Source: Quercus robur
Lineage: Eukaryota > Streptophyta > Magnoliopsida > Fagales > Fagaceae
Assembly (NCBI RefSeq): GCF_932294415.1
Contig: NC_065536.1
Span: 54,470,354 to 54,534,353, forward strand
Direction of reading: 5' to 3'
DNA length: 64,000 nucleotides
Each line of letters starts with the position of its first letter. The first letter of the stretch is position 1. The notes under the pieces are model-generated. The model saw only the letters and a list, made by a program, of their open reading frames with translations. It was not told the origin of the DNA and searched no databases. Shown in pieces: positions 1 to 12,158 of this stretch. The translations under genes were made by a program, and so were the position numbers.

Positions 1-760
1 TTTTTCAAAGGAAACACGTGCTCAAAGAATATGGCATTTTCGGATTCAATAATTGTGTATGATTCTAATATATCACTTTTGATGACAAGAAATCTATATC
101 ATGAACTATTAAAAACAAAACCAATTATACTAGAGAGTATACCGAAGTGTATCGTCATTTTTATATGACTCATGTGCACACTCTTAGGGGGAGTAATTCT
201 ACCTCGTGCACATTCATAGGGGGAGCAAGTCATAGGGGAGATGCATATACCAAGGGAGAGAAGACATTCTTTTATGAGAAAACCTTGTCTTACTTTATGC
301 TTGTTTTCTCGTTGCTTTATGGTGCTTTGAGTTATGTTTAGTATCATCTATGCTTTGTTGCTCTCATCGCATCATGCTTATGTGTTGGACATGCATACAT
401 CTTTATGCTTTTGTGCTTTATTGGTTGCATGTTCGGATGATCATTTGCTTTGCTATATGATCATTGTAGTCATTCTCATATGACTATTTTGGTGTATGAT
501 CAAGTTGTTCATATGTTTCACAATATGTTTACTTGATCGCAATTCACTTGTTACATTATACTTGTCCTTTTATCACTTGATTTACCTTGAAGGTCTAATA
601 TGTTTTGTGCAAGTGTTTCAGGTTACAGGTATACATGTTCCAAGTTCATCACAGCTTCTAGATTTAGGTGTGAGTGAGTTTTGCCATTATTCCTAAACTC
701 ACGTTTAAGTCTAAAGTCTATTATAGGGTGTTTTGTCACAGAATAGCCAAAGGGGGAGAT
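1..760 (+). mobile_element. 3' internal end of an LTR retroelement (left part outside window)
   Basis: Non-coding 3' internal region leading into the LTR at 761. It shows the GGGGGAG-type purine blocks typical of the 3' end of plant copia-like elements (near 187, 220 and 751). Its last ~100 bases closely resemble 51372-51472 of the young element at 44380-52583: a recognisable GTGTGAGTGAGTTTTG block, then a polypurine tract CCAAAGGGGGAGAT directly before the LTR. I infer the same family. No domain-bearing ORF is visible here. Confidence 0.75.
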
Positions 761-1825
761 TGTAAAGTTGTGATTTACAACTATGTTTTATGTTGGCTTT
801 ATTCCATGACAAAAAATGTTGTAATTACTTTAATTTATATCATTGTATTTTGTGGGATTTTATTGTATTAGATTTAGTATTAAGTTAGTGAAGACTCAAG
901 CTTAAATGAAGAATCAGTGGATTTCTCGAGAAGCTCGTGAGAAGCTAAGCCGTGAAAGAGCCATGTGAGGAGCACATGACTGGAACCTAAAGAGTCATGT
1001 CAGGCTGTCGTTTTCGCGAGTGTCTCCTGGGTAAGGCCTTCCCGCGATACAGTCGCGAAACATTTTGCTTAGAGGATTTTTAAGAGTGACTTTCCTACCT
1101 TTCACCTATACTATATATACATTCATTACCTACAAATGTAAAAGATGCCATTCAAAGAGAAAAACTCTAAATAGGTTTTCTACAACACACACACCCATCT
1201 TTTTGAGAGAGAACTACTCATCCTTAGTAAGAAATCATTGTAGCCTTTTCTCTATCCCTCTCCCATTGTCATACCTTGAGAGGAGATTTGTACCCAAATA
1301 CAACCCACACATTTTCAGAGTGTAGAGAGTGTTTTTGGTGTTGTTGGGAAGTATTAGAAGAAGCCAAGGATGGCAGATGCAACATGGAGCTTGTTGCGGG
1401 ATCCGGAGAGCTAGATAAGACACGGTTCCGAGAAGCCTTGTTAGAGTAGGAGCTTGGAGGGCTTAGGTACATCGAGTAGATTAGGCTTGGAAGGTCTCTT
1501 GCTAACCCATGTATCCCAACTAATTGTCTAATGGATCGATTACCTTTTGGAGGGCGGTGGAGAGATTTTTCGCCGAGTTCTTCGGTTTCCTCTTCGATAA
1601 CACATCGGCGTGTTATCTGTGTTTGCATTCTTCTTCCCTACTCTTTTACATTTCATTTTACTGCTGTGATGATATGAATATGTGTTAAAGTAGCTTGTTT
1701 GTTTATCCGCTCGCATTTACACTTTTTTGCACTTAGAATTAAGTTAGTGTAAAATCTGTCGAGCCGTATCTTTTATTTGGGGGTCTAAACAGATCATGTG
1801 TTTTTAACACATTTTCGAGCTTTCA
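761..1825 (+). repeat. 3' LTR, same family as the 44380-52583 element
   Basis: Begins TGTAAAGTTG right after a polypurine tract and ends CTTTCA, giving TG...CA ends and 1065 bp. Long blocks match the LTRs at 44380 and 51473, for example the R/U5 segment around 1450-1620 versus 45110-45290. The putative U3 has a cluster of CG words (CTCGAG, TTCGCGAG, GTCGCGAA) at about 925-1060, and a TATATATA box follows at 1112-1119. The element inserted into the integrase/RT region of the copia element that continues at 1826. Its other LTR lies outside the window, so the target duplication cannot be checked. Confidence 0.85.
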
Positions 1826-3934
1826 CCAATAAACACACAATCACATGTTTTAAAACCAAGCTTTCTCCTTTTAGGCTCGGGTAGCATGACCTTAGCTAAG
1901 CACCCCTACACTTTGAGGTATTCCAAGTTAGGCTTACGCCCTTTCCAAAGTTCATAAGGAGTTTTACTGGTTTCTTATGAGATACGTTATTTTGAATATG
2001 ACAAATCAAAAGAATGGCCTCCCTTCACATGTTGGAGGATAGCCCAGAACTAACAAGCACAACATTCATCATCTCTTTAAGAGTTCTATTTTTCCTTTCA
2101 GCTATTCCATTAGATTTCGGTAAATAAGGTGGAGCTACCTTATGTATTATGCCATTTGGTTTACAAAATTCCTTAAAAGGATTAGATTCATATTCACCAC
2201 CTCTATCGGTTCTAAGTCTTTTAATCCTTCTATTCTTTTGGTTCTCAACTTCACTTTTATACTTTAAACATCTCCATAACTTCATCCTTGGTTCTTAGTA
2301 ATAAAGTTTAGTGAATCTAGAGTGGTCATCAACAAATATCACATAAAATCTTTTACCACCTTTAGTCATGGTGTGTTCTAAATCACTCAAGTCACTATGT
2401 ACCAATCCTAGAAGCTTGGTTTCTCTTGTTATTTTACAAGGTTTCTTGGTGATTTTAGTTTCGGCAAAAATTTCACATTTGTCCATATTAGCTTTACTTA
2501 GTTAGTTAATAATTCCACATTCTTTCATTTTTTTTATATAGCCAAGATTAACATGTCCAAGTCTACCATGCCAAACATCAATGGAATCAACTAAGTAAGC
2601 ATAAGAAGATAAACTATTTTCATTAATAACTTGATCAACATTAAGTACAAAAAGACCTTCATCATCATAGCCCTTACCAATAAAGACTTTATTCTTAGTT
2701 AAAGTAACTATGCCACTATCAAATAAAACTTTAATACCGGCCTTACCTAGCAAATGTACCGAAATGAGATTGTGTTGAAAGTGAGGTACATGAAGGACAT
2801 TATTAAGTGAAATAGTTTTACCGAAAGTTAGCTTCAAGAGTACCTTCCCTTTACCATTCACTGACACGGACCTATTGTCCCCAACATAGACGAATTCGGT
2901 GCCTTTTGCCATAGGAGTGTAGAAATTAAACTCCTCTTTGAATGCACCAATATGTCTTGTGCAAGCCAAGTCAACAACCTATCCCTTCACTTTTGTCACT
3001 AAGTGTGCCTTACGCACCACTGCCGTAATGATCTCTTCAGTTTGCACCACATTTTCCTTATTTGATGTAGAGCCTTTGTTGTTGCTCTTATTGTTGTTGA
3101 AGGTGCCTCTTACCCTACATGTTGCTTCATAATGACCTACTTTGCCACAAATAAAACAATTACCCTTTTTTTTTGGATTTGAGGATTTGGACCATTTTTA
3201 TTTTGAAATTTTCCTTTTCCCTTGAAATCATGTTAATTATTATGTTGTGGAGGTCTAGAGGGTCCTCCCTCTACAGCCTTGGAAGTAAATTCCTTAGCTC
3301 TAGAAACCTTTTCCGACATCCTATTTGTTTATTCAATTTGAATATCAATGATAGTTTGTTGAAGATTCAAATAGGTTCATTGGTGGCTATATCGGTGTTT
3401 ATACTCTTTCCAAGAGTCGGGCAACTTAAACACAAGGCCATAAGCCACAAACCTCTCGGGTAAAATTTCACCCTCTTTAGCTAGGTTGGATACTAATTTT
3501 TGAAAATCTTCAATTTGGCTAGAAACATTTTTTTCTTCAACCATTTGGAAGGACATAAATTTAGCCGTAGCAAACTTTTTAGCACCTTCATCCTTAAACC
3601 CATAACGACCATTAAGTTCATCCCGTAAATCTTTAGCACAAGTAAAATGACAATAATTATCAAACAACTTGTTAGATAAACCACACTTAATAGTATGAAC
3701 ACAAAATTTATTTGTTTTTTCTCACTTTGCTATATTTTTAGGATCATCTTCGGGTTTAGGCTCATAAAGAACCTGGCCAATTTCGGTAAATTCCAAGATG
3801 GGCAAAACCCTTTCTTTCCAAAGTTTAAAATTATTTCCATCAAAAGCCTCAAGCTTTGTAATTTCCAAAATGACCATAAGAGAATCAACAACTTGTTTCT
3901 TCATTTTTAAAACACAAATATCAACCTTTAAAAT
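1826..3934 (-). pseudogene. Ty1/copia gag-pol remnant (Gag, CCHC, PR, integrase)
   Basis: Read on the minus strand this is a decayed copia polyprotein. Gag covers about 3904-3377 (start MKKQVVDSLM). A CCHC knuckle (CFICGKVGHYEATC) lies near 3130-3170. The protease/GAG_pre-integrase segment is about 2990-2502, with the usual DSGA-T-RH site changed to DLACTRH. The integrase core is about 2486-2030, with HSDL, LRTDRGGEY and NGIAERKNRTL supplying the D,D,E residues. It continues through the conserved TPYELWKGRKPN segment, where a Trp codon has become TAG. The reading stops at 1826 where another element's LTR begins, so RT/RNase H lies outside the window. Several frame breaks show it is inactive. 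Confidence 0.88.
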
Positions 3935-4691
3935 TGTTGGAAAATATGGCTAAATTAACAAGTTTTGATTCAACAATACAAACCCTAAAAAATTAGTTAT
4001 GACAAAAATAAATAAATAGAGTTAAAAGGATCTTACAATCTATAGAATCATGCAAAATGCATTGTCTTTAAAGGTTGATTCGTGCCACTCGGAGTAGAAC
4101 TCAGTATGAATGGTTCTCTTGGCCGAACAACGCCCCAAGATTAGACTATAGTAATTTCTTCAAGTTGATCACACACTCAAGCAAGAAGAACTAGGAACAA
4201 CCTTAATTTGCCTTTCCTTAAAACAAAAAACTTAGAAGTTGAAATTTTGTGGAGATGAGTAGAAAATTTAGAGTTGAACAGAGGGAGAGTGACGGCAGCA
4301 AGAGGCTAGGAAAACTGAAGAGAAAGAAGTGAAATACAAGGGTTTTATATGCCAACTAAAGGAAGACTAGTGGGCTAACTAAAAGGACTAGACTCCAGTG
4401 GCTACTGTGCAGATTTGACGCCCAACGGGTAATTCATTAAATGCCCAACGGGCTACTCAGATGCTCACCGACGGACATAACAAAATCAAATTTGGGCTAA
4501 AAGATAGAGAGGAAAAAAGTGATGCCCAAGAAAAATAAAGCAAACCCAAGCCCAAGCCAACACGTAGTCCGTTGTATTCCAACTTACCACTTAAGATATG
4601 CAAAGGCTTATAAACTTATAACAAGGTTTATTCCTAACCAATGTGGGATACAAAACAAAGGTTAAGTGTTTGAAACACACTCACTCCAACA
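3935..4691 (-). repeat. 5' LTR of the minus-strand copia element
   Basis: TG...CA bounded (TGTTGG...CCAACA), 757 bp. Read on the minus strand it opens TGTTGGAGTGAGTGTG and includes the 'TATCCCACATTGGTTAGGAA' segment common in plant copia LTRs. It sits directly upstream of the Gag start. The expected methionine-tRNA primer site is not intact next to it. The right boundary is inferred from the TG/CA ends only; no target duplication can be tested. Confidence 0.65.
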
Positions 4692-5396
4692 AATCTTGGA
4701 TTTCATCTAGTACTCGAGAAATAAAGCAATTCATGAGAAGAAGATGCCCACAATTGAAGAATTGGAAATAGCCACCCAAAGAAAGTTCATTGATCAATGG
4801 GCTATAATGAGTCACAATAATATGAATCATCCTAGAGCTATTGACCGAAGCTGCCACTGATTGAATCCAAAAAAAGATGATATATATCAAAATTAATTAT
4901 GATGTTGCTACTGGTCTTAATTGGTCCATCATTGCCTTGATAGCTAGAGATTGGAGAGGGAACTTGTTATTTGCCTTTACAGCAAGGGTGGACACTAGCT
5001 CCTTTGTCCAAGCTGAGGCTCAAGCCTTGAGATGGGCAATTGAGCTGGTGCATAACTTAATTTGGACAATGTCTGTATCGAAAGAGACTGCAAGACCTGC
5101 ATTCAAGCTCAATCCTAAATTGATTAAGCCACCACTTAGAACATTGGCAACATTTTGGAGGAAACAGCTATAAATGCAAGCAAAATCCATTCTATTACTC
5201 TTAGATGGATTCCTAGAGAAGCAAACAAAGCCCCACATGTGCTTGGACGTTGATCTGTAGCCAATCATGTTTTTAGTTATTTTGATTTTTGTTCTGCTCC
5301 TCCTGTGCTTAAAGATGTTATACTGGACGAAGCCTTGTATGTATCTTCTTTGTTTGGTTGTTGAATAAAAGTTTTCTTCCCAAAAAAAAAAAAAAG
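4692..5396 (+). mobile_element. LINE 3' fragment with RNase H domain and poly(A)
   Basis: The ORF from 4877 reads IKINYDVATGLNWSIIALIARDWRG...AEAQALRWAIELV, the RNase H-like (RVT_3) domain found at the C-terminus of plant L1-type LINEs. After a frame break the similarity continues (RWIPREANKAPHVLGR) and the copy ends in an A-run at about 5383-5395. Upstream sequence from ~4700 gives matching out-of-frame pieces. It is 5'-truncated and frameshifted, hence dead. The start is approximate. Confidence 0.75.
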
Positions 5397-5465
5397 ACCA
5401 ATCTTTTTCATTATCCTATTCCAGTGGTTTATTTTCTGGACTTTCCATGTCAAGAATTTTCATTA

Positions 5466-5665
5466 AGGGTGTGTTTGGATACCGTTTATAGCTGAAAATT
5501 GAAAACTTATTACTGAAAATACTGTAACAAAATAATTTTTAAAGGTGTAAATAGTGCCGTGGGACCCAATTTTAAAATTAGATTTACATTTTTCCGTACT
5601 TGCGGGTCTTGTGAACAGTATACGAGACTCAGCCAAAATACATAAACGCCAGCACAAACGCAAAT
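5466..5665. mobile_element. MITE fragment (GTGTGTTTGGATACC end)
   Basis: One clear terminus, GTGTGTTTGGATACCG, is followed by 'CTGAAAATTGAAAACTTA', 'GTGCCGTGGGACCC' and 'GTGAACAGT', an arrangement I recognise from a common tree MITE family. The far end (CAAACGCAAATG) is only a degenerate counterpart. No target duplication was found. The stretch 5666-6110 after it holds no gene or repeat that I recognise. Confidence 0.5.
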
Positions 5666-6110
5666 GTTTGCCCCAAAAATTTCTCTTTCATAAGATATAC
5701 TTTATTTATTTTTCAAATTTCACCCAAAAAATAAAAATATACATATGTTCACATTTATTCAGATGGAAAACTTTTTTTAGGGGGCTAAAGCCTAAAAATG
5801 ACTTGTATACTTCTGTTTAGTAGCAAACTTGCAACTCTAAGAAGGTCATTAGGAATTATTAATTTTTTTTTAAAGATTATATTTATGATATTTTGTTAAG
5901 TATGTAACGTTCCTAAATATGTTTTTCAATTTATCGAGCTCATTTTTCTTATCCCCAGAAACTTTTTCCCCGTTAGCTTATGTTTAATTTCAATAGTAGT
6001 AAACACCAGAAAATGCAGAAACCGTTTTCCAGAAACAAATTCCATCGAAATCAATGAAGCTTTAAACTATTGGCTAAATGGTATCTTTTATAATGGTTGT
6101 GCCAGTGTTA

Positions 6111-6376
6111 GAGCAACCGCATCAGTGGGTCTAAAAGATTCCGTCTATTTTACACAAATACCTACTTTTTCTATTTTACATCATCACTTTTACAAAACAC
6201 CCACATCAGTTTATCTATTATACACACATTTTTATTAAAATAATATTTTTTCTTACTTTTTTATTATTTCCCACCTATCCCCACCTAACCCCTCTTTTTT
6301 CTTTGAATACACCCCCTTTCCCTTCTTCTTGTTCTTATTCTTATCTCTATCTCCGCCACTTTTTCTTCTCTTTCTT

Positions 6377-6422
<46 letters not shown>

Positions 6423-7091
6423 AGAATCTTTTTCTTTCCTCTTCTTCTTTTACAATTTGGGTTTTATACTTTTATTATAAATGATGATTTTGGGTTGGGT
6501 TTGATTAAGGGCAGGGATTTTGGACAGAGAAAGCAAAAATTTTGGGTAGAGAAAATGGTGATTTTGGCATCTTCTTTAGCATCTTCTTCTTTCTTTCTTC
6601 TTCTTCTCCTTCTTCTTTTTTCAATTTCGGTTTGATTATTTATATGAATTTGTATATGGGTTTGATGAATTTGGATCTAGATTTAGAACGATTTTGATGA
6701 TTTTGTGGTGTGTCCATGTTGTTGTGGTGGTGGTTGGCGGTACTGGGTTGCAGTGGTGGTGGTTGGCGGTACTGTGTTGCAGTGGTGGTGGTTAGCGGTG
6801 TGGGGTTGTTGTGATGGTCGGCTGCTTCTTCTTCTTCTTCTTGGCATTGAAGAGTGGGTGAGAGAGGGTTTGATAAGGCAAGAGAGAGGGGAGTGAAAAA
6901 AATATAAAAAAATATATAGAAGAGCTATAGTAACTGTGCAAATTTACACGGTTACTGTAGCTCATGAAAATTTTTAGAAGACTTTACACAATTTTACATG
7001 AGCTGATGTAGGAGGTTTTTTTGGCTAAAATGTGTAAAATGAAAGAGTTTTTGTATCATAGAAGACTATCCACCAACTAATGTGGATGCTC
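6111..7091. mobile_element. TIR element (non-autonomous), about 980 bp
   Basis: Terminal inverted repeats: GAGCAACCGCATCAGTGGG at the left, and at the right the complement of CCAACTAATGTGGATGCTC, matching at most positions. Flanks TTA and TCA would be a one-mismatch 3-bp target site, as for PIF/Harbinger. The interior has a poly-T run (6378-6421), CTT-rich repeats and a GGTGGTGGTT minisatellite (6722-6805), and no transposase. Predicted ORFs over the T and CTT tracts are low complexity. Confidence 0.55.
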
Positions 7092-7625
7092 TCACATAGC
7101 TTTAGAAAAACAGTTTCTCAGAAGAGATGGAATCGCATTTAGAGTTATAGACAAAGGGGGTCGTGGCTCACACTGGCTCCTAAATATTTGTGTATAGTAG
7201 ATTAAATTACGTACTATGCACAAAAGTTTATATATTTTAAATTATGAACTGACATGCCCCTATATGCCCCCTCCTAAAAATAGGGTTTTATAGTAGTTAA
7301 TTAATACTGTTATCATATTGAAGATGTCAACTATTTTAAGAAGTGTTGTCAACTTGTTCACGATCACTAGTATCTCGAGGTGTCCTCACCCCTCCGTACT
7401 CTCTTTATGGAATTAATTTCAATAAAAGAAGAAAAAATCTTGAACAATTAATGTTATTATTGATTCAATTTTCTCGACAACAATTTGCTTAAATTTTGTG
7501 GTTGAAAAATATATCATTTTCTTTTCTTTTCTTTTCTTTTCTTTTCTCGTTTGTTGTTTTTGGATGAAGTATTTGATATTTTCAATGAAAATTTCAAATG
7601 ATAGGGTTTAAACCCGTCATTTAGA
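7092..7625. other. Intergenic DNA with a CTTTT microsatellite
   Basis: No ORF or element recognised. The only structure is a pure (CTTTT)n tract at about 7517-7547. Confidence 0.6.
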
Positions 7626-8175
7626 GCCCGTTTGGTTTGTCATTTGAAAACACAGTGTTCAGTGTTTAAACACTGAACACTAGTGTTCAAAAACAAAAAA
7701 AATATGTTTGGTGTACCAGTTTTTTCCTTATTGTTTGGAAAACATTGTTTAAAAACTAATGTTATAAAACCCATTTTTTGAAATCAGCTCCGGATAGATT
7801 TTAAACAATAAACATTAGTGCTTAGTGGCAATTCTGTAATTATCTCAAACAACAAACACTAGTGCCGGTCAGCTTTTTCATACTTTGTCAGTTTTTTTTT
7901 AAATGTTTTGGCCGTCTCCTGCCCACCATGTTCTCTCTCCTAATTTAAAATATATTTATTTTGTACTTTGGTCAGCTTTTTTTATCATTCAAAACACACA
8001 TACCAAACACATATTTTATATTTTTTGAACACTGAAAAATGTTATTTAAACCATGATACCAAACATATTTTTTTGTTTTATTCACACTAAAAATATGTTT
8101 TTCAACAACACTTTTTAAACCACAATTTTCACATCTTTTTAAACAACAATTTTTGAAAACTATAACCAAACGGGC
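7626..8175. mobile_element. TIR/MITE element, about 550 bp
   Basis: Ends GCCCGTTTGGTT (left) and AACCAAACGGGC (right) form a perfect 12-bp inverted repeat, and similarity continues into TTTTGAAAA. Subterminal blocks repeat the self-complementary words CACTAGTG and GTGTTTAAACAC. No coding capacity. I could not find a matching target duplication, so the superfamily (hAT or Harbinger) is unresolved. Confidence 0.6.
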
Positions 8176-9058
8176 CGGTGATTCCATGGTTTGGTTGGAT
8201 AAAAATCTCACTTACCTAATTCAGTATAAATTTTATTTTATATTAATAGTAAATAATTAATTAATAAATCTAATAGAATGGGTTTCACTTGTCTAAGTAA
8301 AAGACTACTCTAGATAGCTACATTTGTTTTCTCCAACCATCAACCATTTACTTAGTTGGTATCGAATAAGAAATAAAATATTATTTGCTAGTCTAGTTTT
8401 GGGTTTCAACAACTTTTCTTGAGAAGTTTCTTGTATCTCTAAAATATACTATTTGTAAAAACTTGGACATGCTTAAATTAAGACTCAAATACATAAAAAG
8501 TAAGGTTTAACTTGGATATGCCAATATATAAAACTATAACCTTAAAAAAGAAGTTTACACTTTCTATTCATAACATAACATTATTTGAAAAAGACAACAA
8601 ATAATGTTATGTTTCCCTACGACAATTATACATTTGAATTTAACTTGAGAACTAAATTTACTACGTCTAAGGAATTTTATATATGTATGGGTTTCAAATA
8701 CCCTCCTTCCAACTTTCAAATTATTACAAAGAGAAAAAAAAAATACAAATAATTAGTAAATAAGTGTTCATCCAAACCCTCCCACAAAGGCCCAATCTAG
8801 AAAATTAGACGATTTTCATACTTATCAATATTAAAAAGTTCACCTTGAAAAATAACCCCTTATGGGCAGTTCCTTGCTCAAAGAAATTTGAGAATGGGTT
8901 GTGTCTTCTGTGCTTACTAGTTACTACAATAATTTTATTTATATATAAGGACATTGTATCGTAGAGGACATGTGAACCCATAGTCTTTATTATGAGTTTA
9001 TGACCGATTAAAAAAAAAAAAAAAAGTCAGCTATAGAAGGTGAATCAATACCACGTTC
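8176..9058. other. Downstream flank of dioxygenase gene 1
   Basis: AT-rich with no recognisable gene. The last ~110 bases (from about 8951: ACATTGTATCGTAGAGGACA ... TATTATGAGTTTATGACC) recur beside the exon-3 relics at 33757-33820 and 63863-63925. This shows that the duplicated unit reached beyond the coding region. A poly(A) run lies at 9010-9025. Confidence 0.6.
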
Positions 9059-10719
9059 CTAACGCTGCAACTCAAAAGCTTCCTTTACCCTTCTTCTCTT
9101 TCCTTCTTGCCTATAAAATTCTTCCATAAACTCCTTGTAACTATAGTTTCGATACTTTGGTGGGTGCTCCTCATCAATCAAATCCTCAATAGGACCTATC
9201 ACAATGTCATTATTTGGTGCATAGAACATTGCCAATGATACTCGTGGCAACCACTTGTTGGTTACGGCCCTGTGATCTACACTCTTGTACCTTCCATTAC
9301 TCAGAACCTGCATAAATAGAAAGCATGATCAGCTTAAAAAAAAAAAAAAAAGCAGAGAGAAAGAAAAAACTCGATGTATATATAATCCACTAACAAAATT
9401 TGGAAGGAGATAATATTCTTTTTGTAATCGGTTAATCCAGAAGTTAGAAATCCACACGTTTTGTTCGATTTGAAATTGAGTAGTACATTTTATTTTCAAC
9501 AATTAAACTACATTAATAATAGTGACACCATCAGACAAAGCCACCTAATGATAAAGACAATTGACTAGTTGGTTATATCCATTCGGGAAAAAACACACGT
9601 GACAAGACTAATCCGCTATCCTTCGCAACGAATGATGTCATATATGCTATATAATTGAAGTTCTTCACCAAATATTTGCAACAATCTATAGCAAAGACTT
9701 TATTATTCATAATTCTTTCTTTATCATCTTATATTTTATGAGTCTAGCTATGATATTTAACTTACTTATAGCTTCTAATGAACACTCTTTTAAGCAAGAA
9801 AAAAAAAAAAAGATAATAAAAGACATGTGTCATCGAAGTTTTCCATGGGATAAAATTAGAAGTCAAGAAGATTTAAACCTAGTAAATCAGTGTTTTCTAG
9901 ATAACAAATACTTATATCACTATTCTAAGCATAAATACTATATAAAACTAAAAATGTGTGAAGAAAATTTTTGGGATATTAAAATTTAGTCCCAAGAAAG
10001 TTTTTGGGATATTTGAGATATTAAAATGAAATATTTTAGGAATCATAAGATTTTGTTAGGGTTAACTAAGAGAGAATCGGTAAGAGGAATTTGCTAATTT
10101 CCAAAAAGAGAAGTCTAAGAACACAACAAAATGTCACAACATTTTCACAATACCTTTATCTTCAATTATGGTGAATTCTAGTTTGACTTTTTTATATTAT
10201 TATTTTATATTTACCTATAAGGAACTTGCACCTCAGTAATCGTGAAAATATTGTGACAACAACAAAATGTCATAACATTTTCATAATACATATATATTTT
10301 CAACTGTGATAGGTTCTGGTATGATATTTTATTTTGATATACAAAGAACTTATACTTAACGGCTACAAAATTTGTTACTTTATTTTTTTATGGCGGTTGT
10401 GAAAATATTGTGACAATAACAAAATATCACAACATTTTCATAATACTTTTATTTTTAGTTGTGATTGGTTTCAATATCATATTTTATTGTTATATTTATT
10501 AAATTATGACCAATAAAAAATTAACATCTCAATAATTATGAAAACGTTATGACACTTAGTTGTATTAATAAAACATTGTATCAGTGAAGAAAAAAACTTA
10601 GATAGTTTCAAGTTCTTACAAAGGGTGTGGGCTCTATGGTGGGACACATGTGTGGGGCCTGCACTCTTTGTAAGAGTCCAAAGCACTGCTATGAACCTAC
10701 CTAATAATTGCTTATATAA

Positions 10720-10762
<43 letters not shown>

Positions 10763-11980
10763 TGATAATCTTTTATTGCCCCACTTGGTAACAAGCCTAC
10801 GTTATTAGGCTCGGCTAAACACATAAATATTAAAAAATATATATAACCAAAGGAAAAAAAAAAGGGCACAAACCTAACTGGCGTATTTGAAAAGTGAAAT
10901 AAAAGGCTAGCTCAAGCAAATTACAAATCTGGCCTGAAACAGTGAGTTTTTGCCTCATCTAACAGAATAGATTATTATAAGTCTTTTTTGCTGAAGAAAT
11001 AATAATTTTCATGAAGTAAAAGTTGAAAAATAACGCGGCTACCTGAATTTGATCAGCGAGATTGACGACAAAAGAATGAGGCACAGGGTCAACAGGTACC
11101 CATTTCTCATCTTTGATCACTTGGAGGCCAGTTACCCCCTCTGACTGCAATAGTACAGTGAGTGCAACAATATCATTATGAGCAGGAATCCCCATTGTGA
11201 GCTCTGGGTCTGGACATGGTGGGTAGTAATTTGCTTGTGAATAAAGGGAAGCCCTCTCACCTATCTTCTTCTTTAAACAATCCTTCTCTAGACCAAGCCC
11301 TTGGGATATCAAGCTCAAAAGCCTATCCATCAAAGCTCCAATCTCCTTTGCATACTCAGCAAAAACTTCTCTGTAACAATCAAACAAAATATGCATGATT
11401 TAAAAGTGTTATTGAGCTAGTGTAATCAGTCAATCACAGGCTAAGTTTGGTATCCAAAAGAAGAAAAAAAAAAAAAAAAAGGATGCAAAGTGAGGTAGAG
11501 ATACCGATACTGAGGAGGATTTGTGGGTAACAAATGAGTGAAATCTTCTATTGGATGCCAAGGGTGAGAGAAGGTCTCACTCCACATTATGACCTTTCCA
11601 AGGCCTTCATACTTTTGGTAATAATTGAACACTTTTACTTGCTTGGTATGATCTTTTGTAAGATATTGCGCCCTTTCCTCATGAGGCAATTGGAAGAACT
11701 CTGTCACCACAGCCAACACTTTTTGGCATAATTCTTTGGGGACTCCATGGTTGATAATCTGAAAGAAACCATATTCCTCACAAGCTTGTGATATCTTTGA
11801 AACTAAGGGGGATGACCCTTGACCCTCATCAATTTCATGATCATTTAAGTCGATTATAGGGATTGAATCCGAAGGAAATACCTTTGAGAGGATAGGCCTT
11901 TTGAATTCTGGAAGAATGAAATCAGGAGAGAGGGAGAGGGGTGTGTTATTGGCTAATTGAAAGGGTACTTTCATCTCCAT
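9059..11980 (-). CDS. 2-oxoglutarate/Fe(II)-dependent dioxygenase, gene 1 (DMR6-like/DOXC type)
   Basis: Three exons: 11980-11505, 11370-11043 and 9307-9059, all with GT...AG introns and phases that join cleanly, giving 350 aa. The N-terminal DIOX_N domain contains SIPIIDLND, CEEYGFFQIINHGVP and FFQLPHEE. The catalytic 2OG-FeII_Oxy domain has QANYYPPCPDPEL, the iron-binding His-x-Asp as HND (PAHNDI), the second His in VDHRAVTN and the 2OG-binding Arg in RVSLAMFY. This class of soluble enzyme hydroxylates or desaturates small molecules such as phenolics, salicylate or alkaloids; the substrate here is unknown. An upstream in-frame ATG at 12028 lies only ~8 bp from the TATA box, so I start at the second Met (11980). 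No disabling mutation is seen. Gene 2 at 58225-60889 is its paralogue. Confidence 0.9.
10117..10557. repeat. Three-copy tandem repeat (~140-160 bp) in the second intron of gene 1
   Basis: The block AACAAAATGTCACAACATTTTC... followed by an AT-rich stretch and ending ...GTGAAAATATTGTGACAA occurs three times in a row (about 10117-10258, 10259-10418, 10419-10557) with divergence. Each unit has complementary ends (TTGTGACAA / ACAAAATGTCAC). It lies wholly within the 1.7-kb intron. Confidence 0.65.
10722..10760. repeat. (CA)n(TA)n microsatellite in the second intron of gene 1
   Basis: A compound dinucleotide tract, CACACACACA followed by about 15 TA units, upstream of the splice donor of exon 2 on the plus-strand map. 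Likely polymorphic in length. Confidence 0.8.
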
Positions 11981-12158
11981 GAAAAGATAAGAGAGGAGCT
12001 CTGGTTGAAGGAACAATGAGTTGATCAAGACTGACTTATATTATACTAAAAAAACGTGTTTTTGAGATCTCTGTGTGAACAGAAAGATAATGCGGACCAG
12101 AAGAAATTGATCTTGTTATTATAGTAATGATATGACTTCGGATAAAAGTTAATGAATA
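11981..12158 (-). promoter_or_regulatory. Proximal promoter of dioxygenase gene 1
   Basis: On the minus strand a TATAATATAAG box lies at about 12035-12045. The surrounding sequence (ACGTGTTTTT, GATCTCT, GTGAACAGAA) is conserved upstream of gene 2 (60942-61080), which supports function by conservation between paralogues. A start 25-30 bp below the box would fall near 12005-12015, placing the translated ATG at 11980. Confidence 0.6.

Noticed and set aside
1269..1628. 119-aa minus-strand ORF
   Set aside because: It lies wholly within the LTR at 761-1825, antisense to it, with no domain.
6303..6896. ORFs rich in Phe/Leu and Gly/Val
   Set aside because: They are translations of poly-T, CTT and GGTGGT repeats inside a TIR element.
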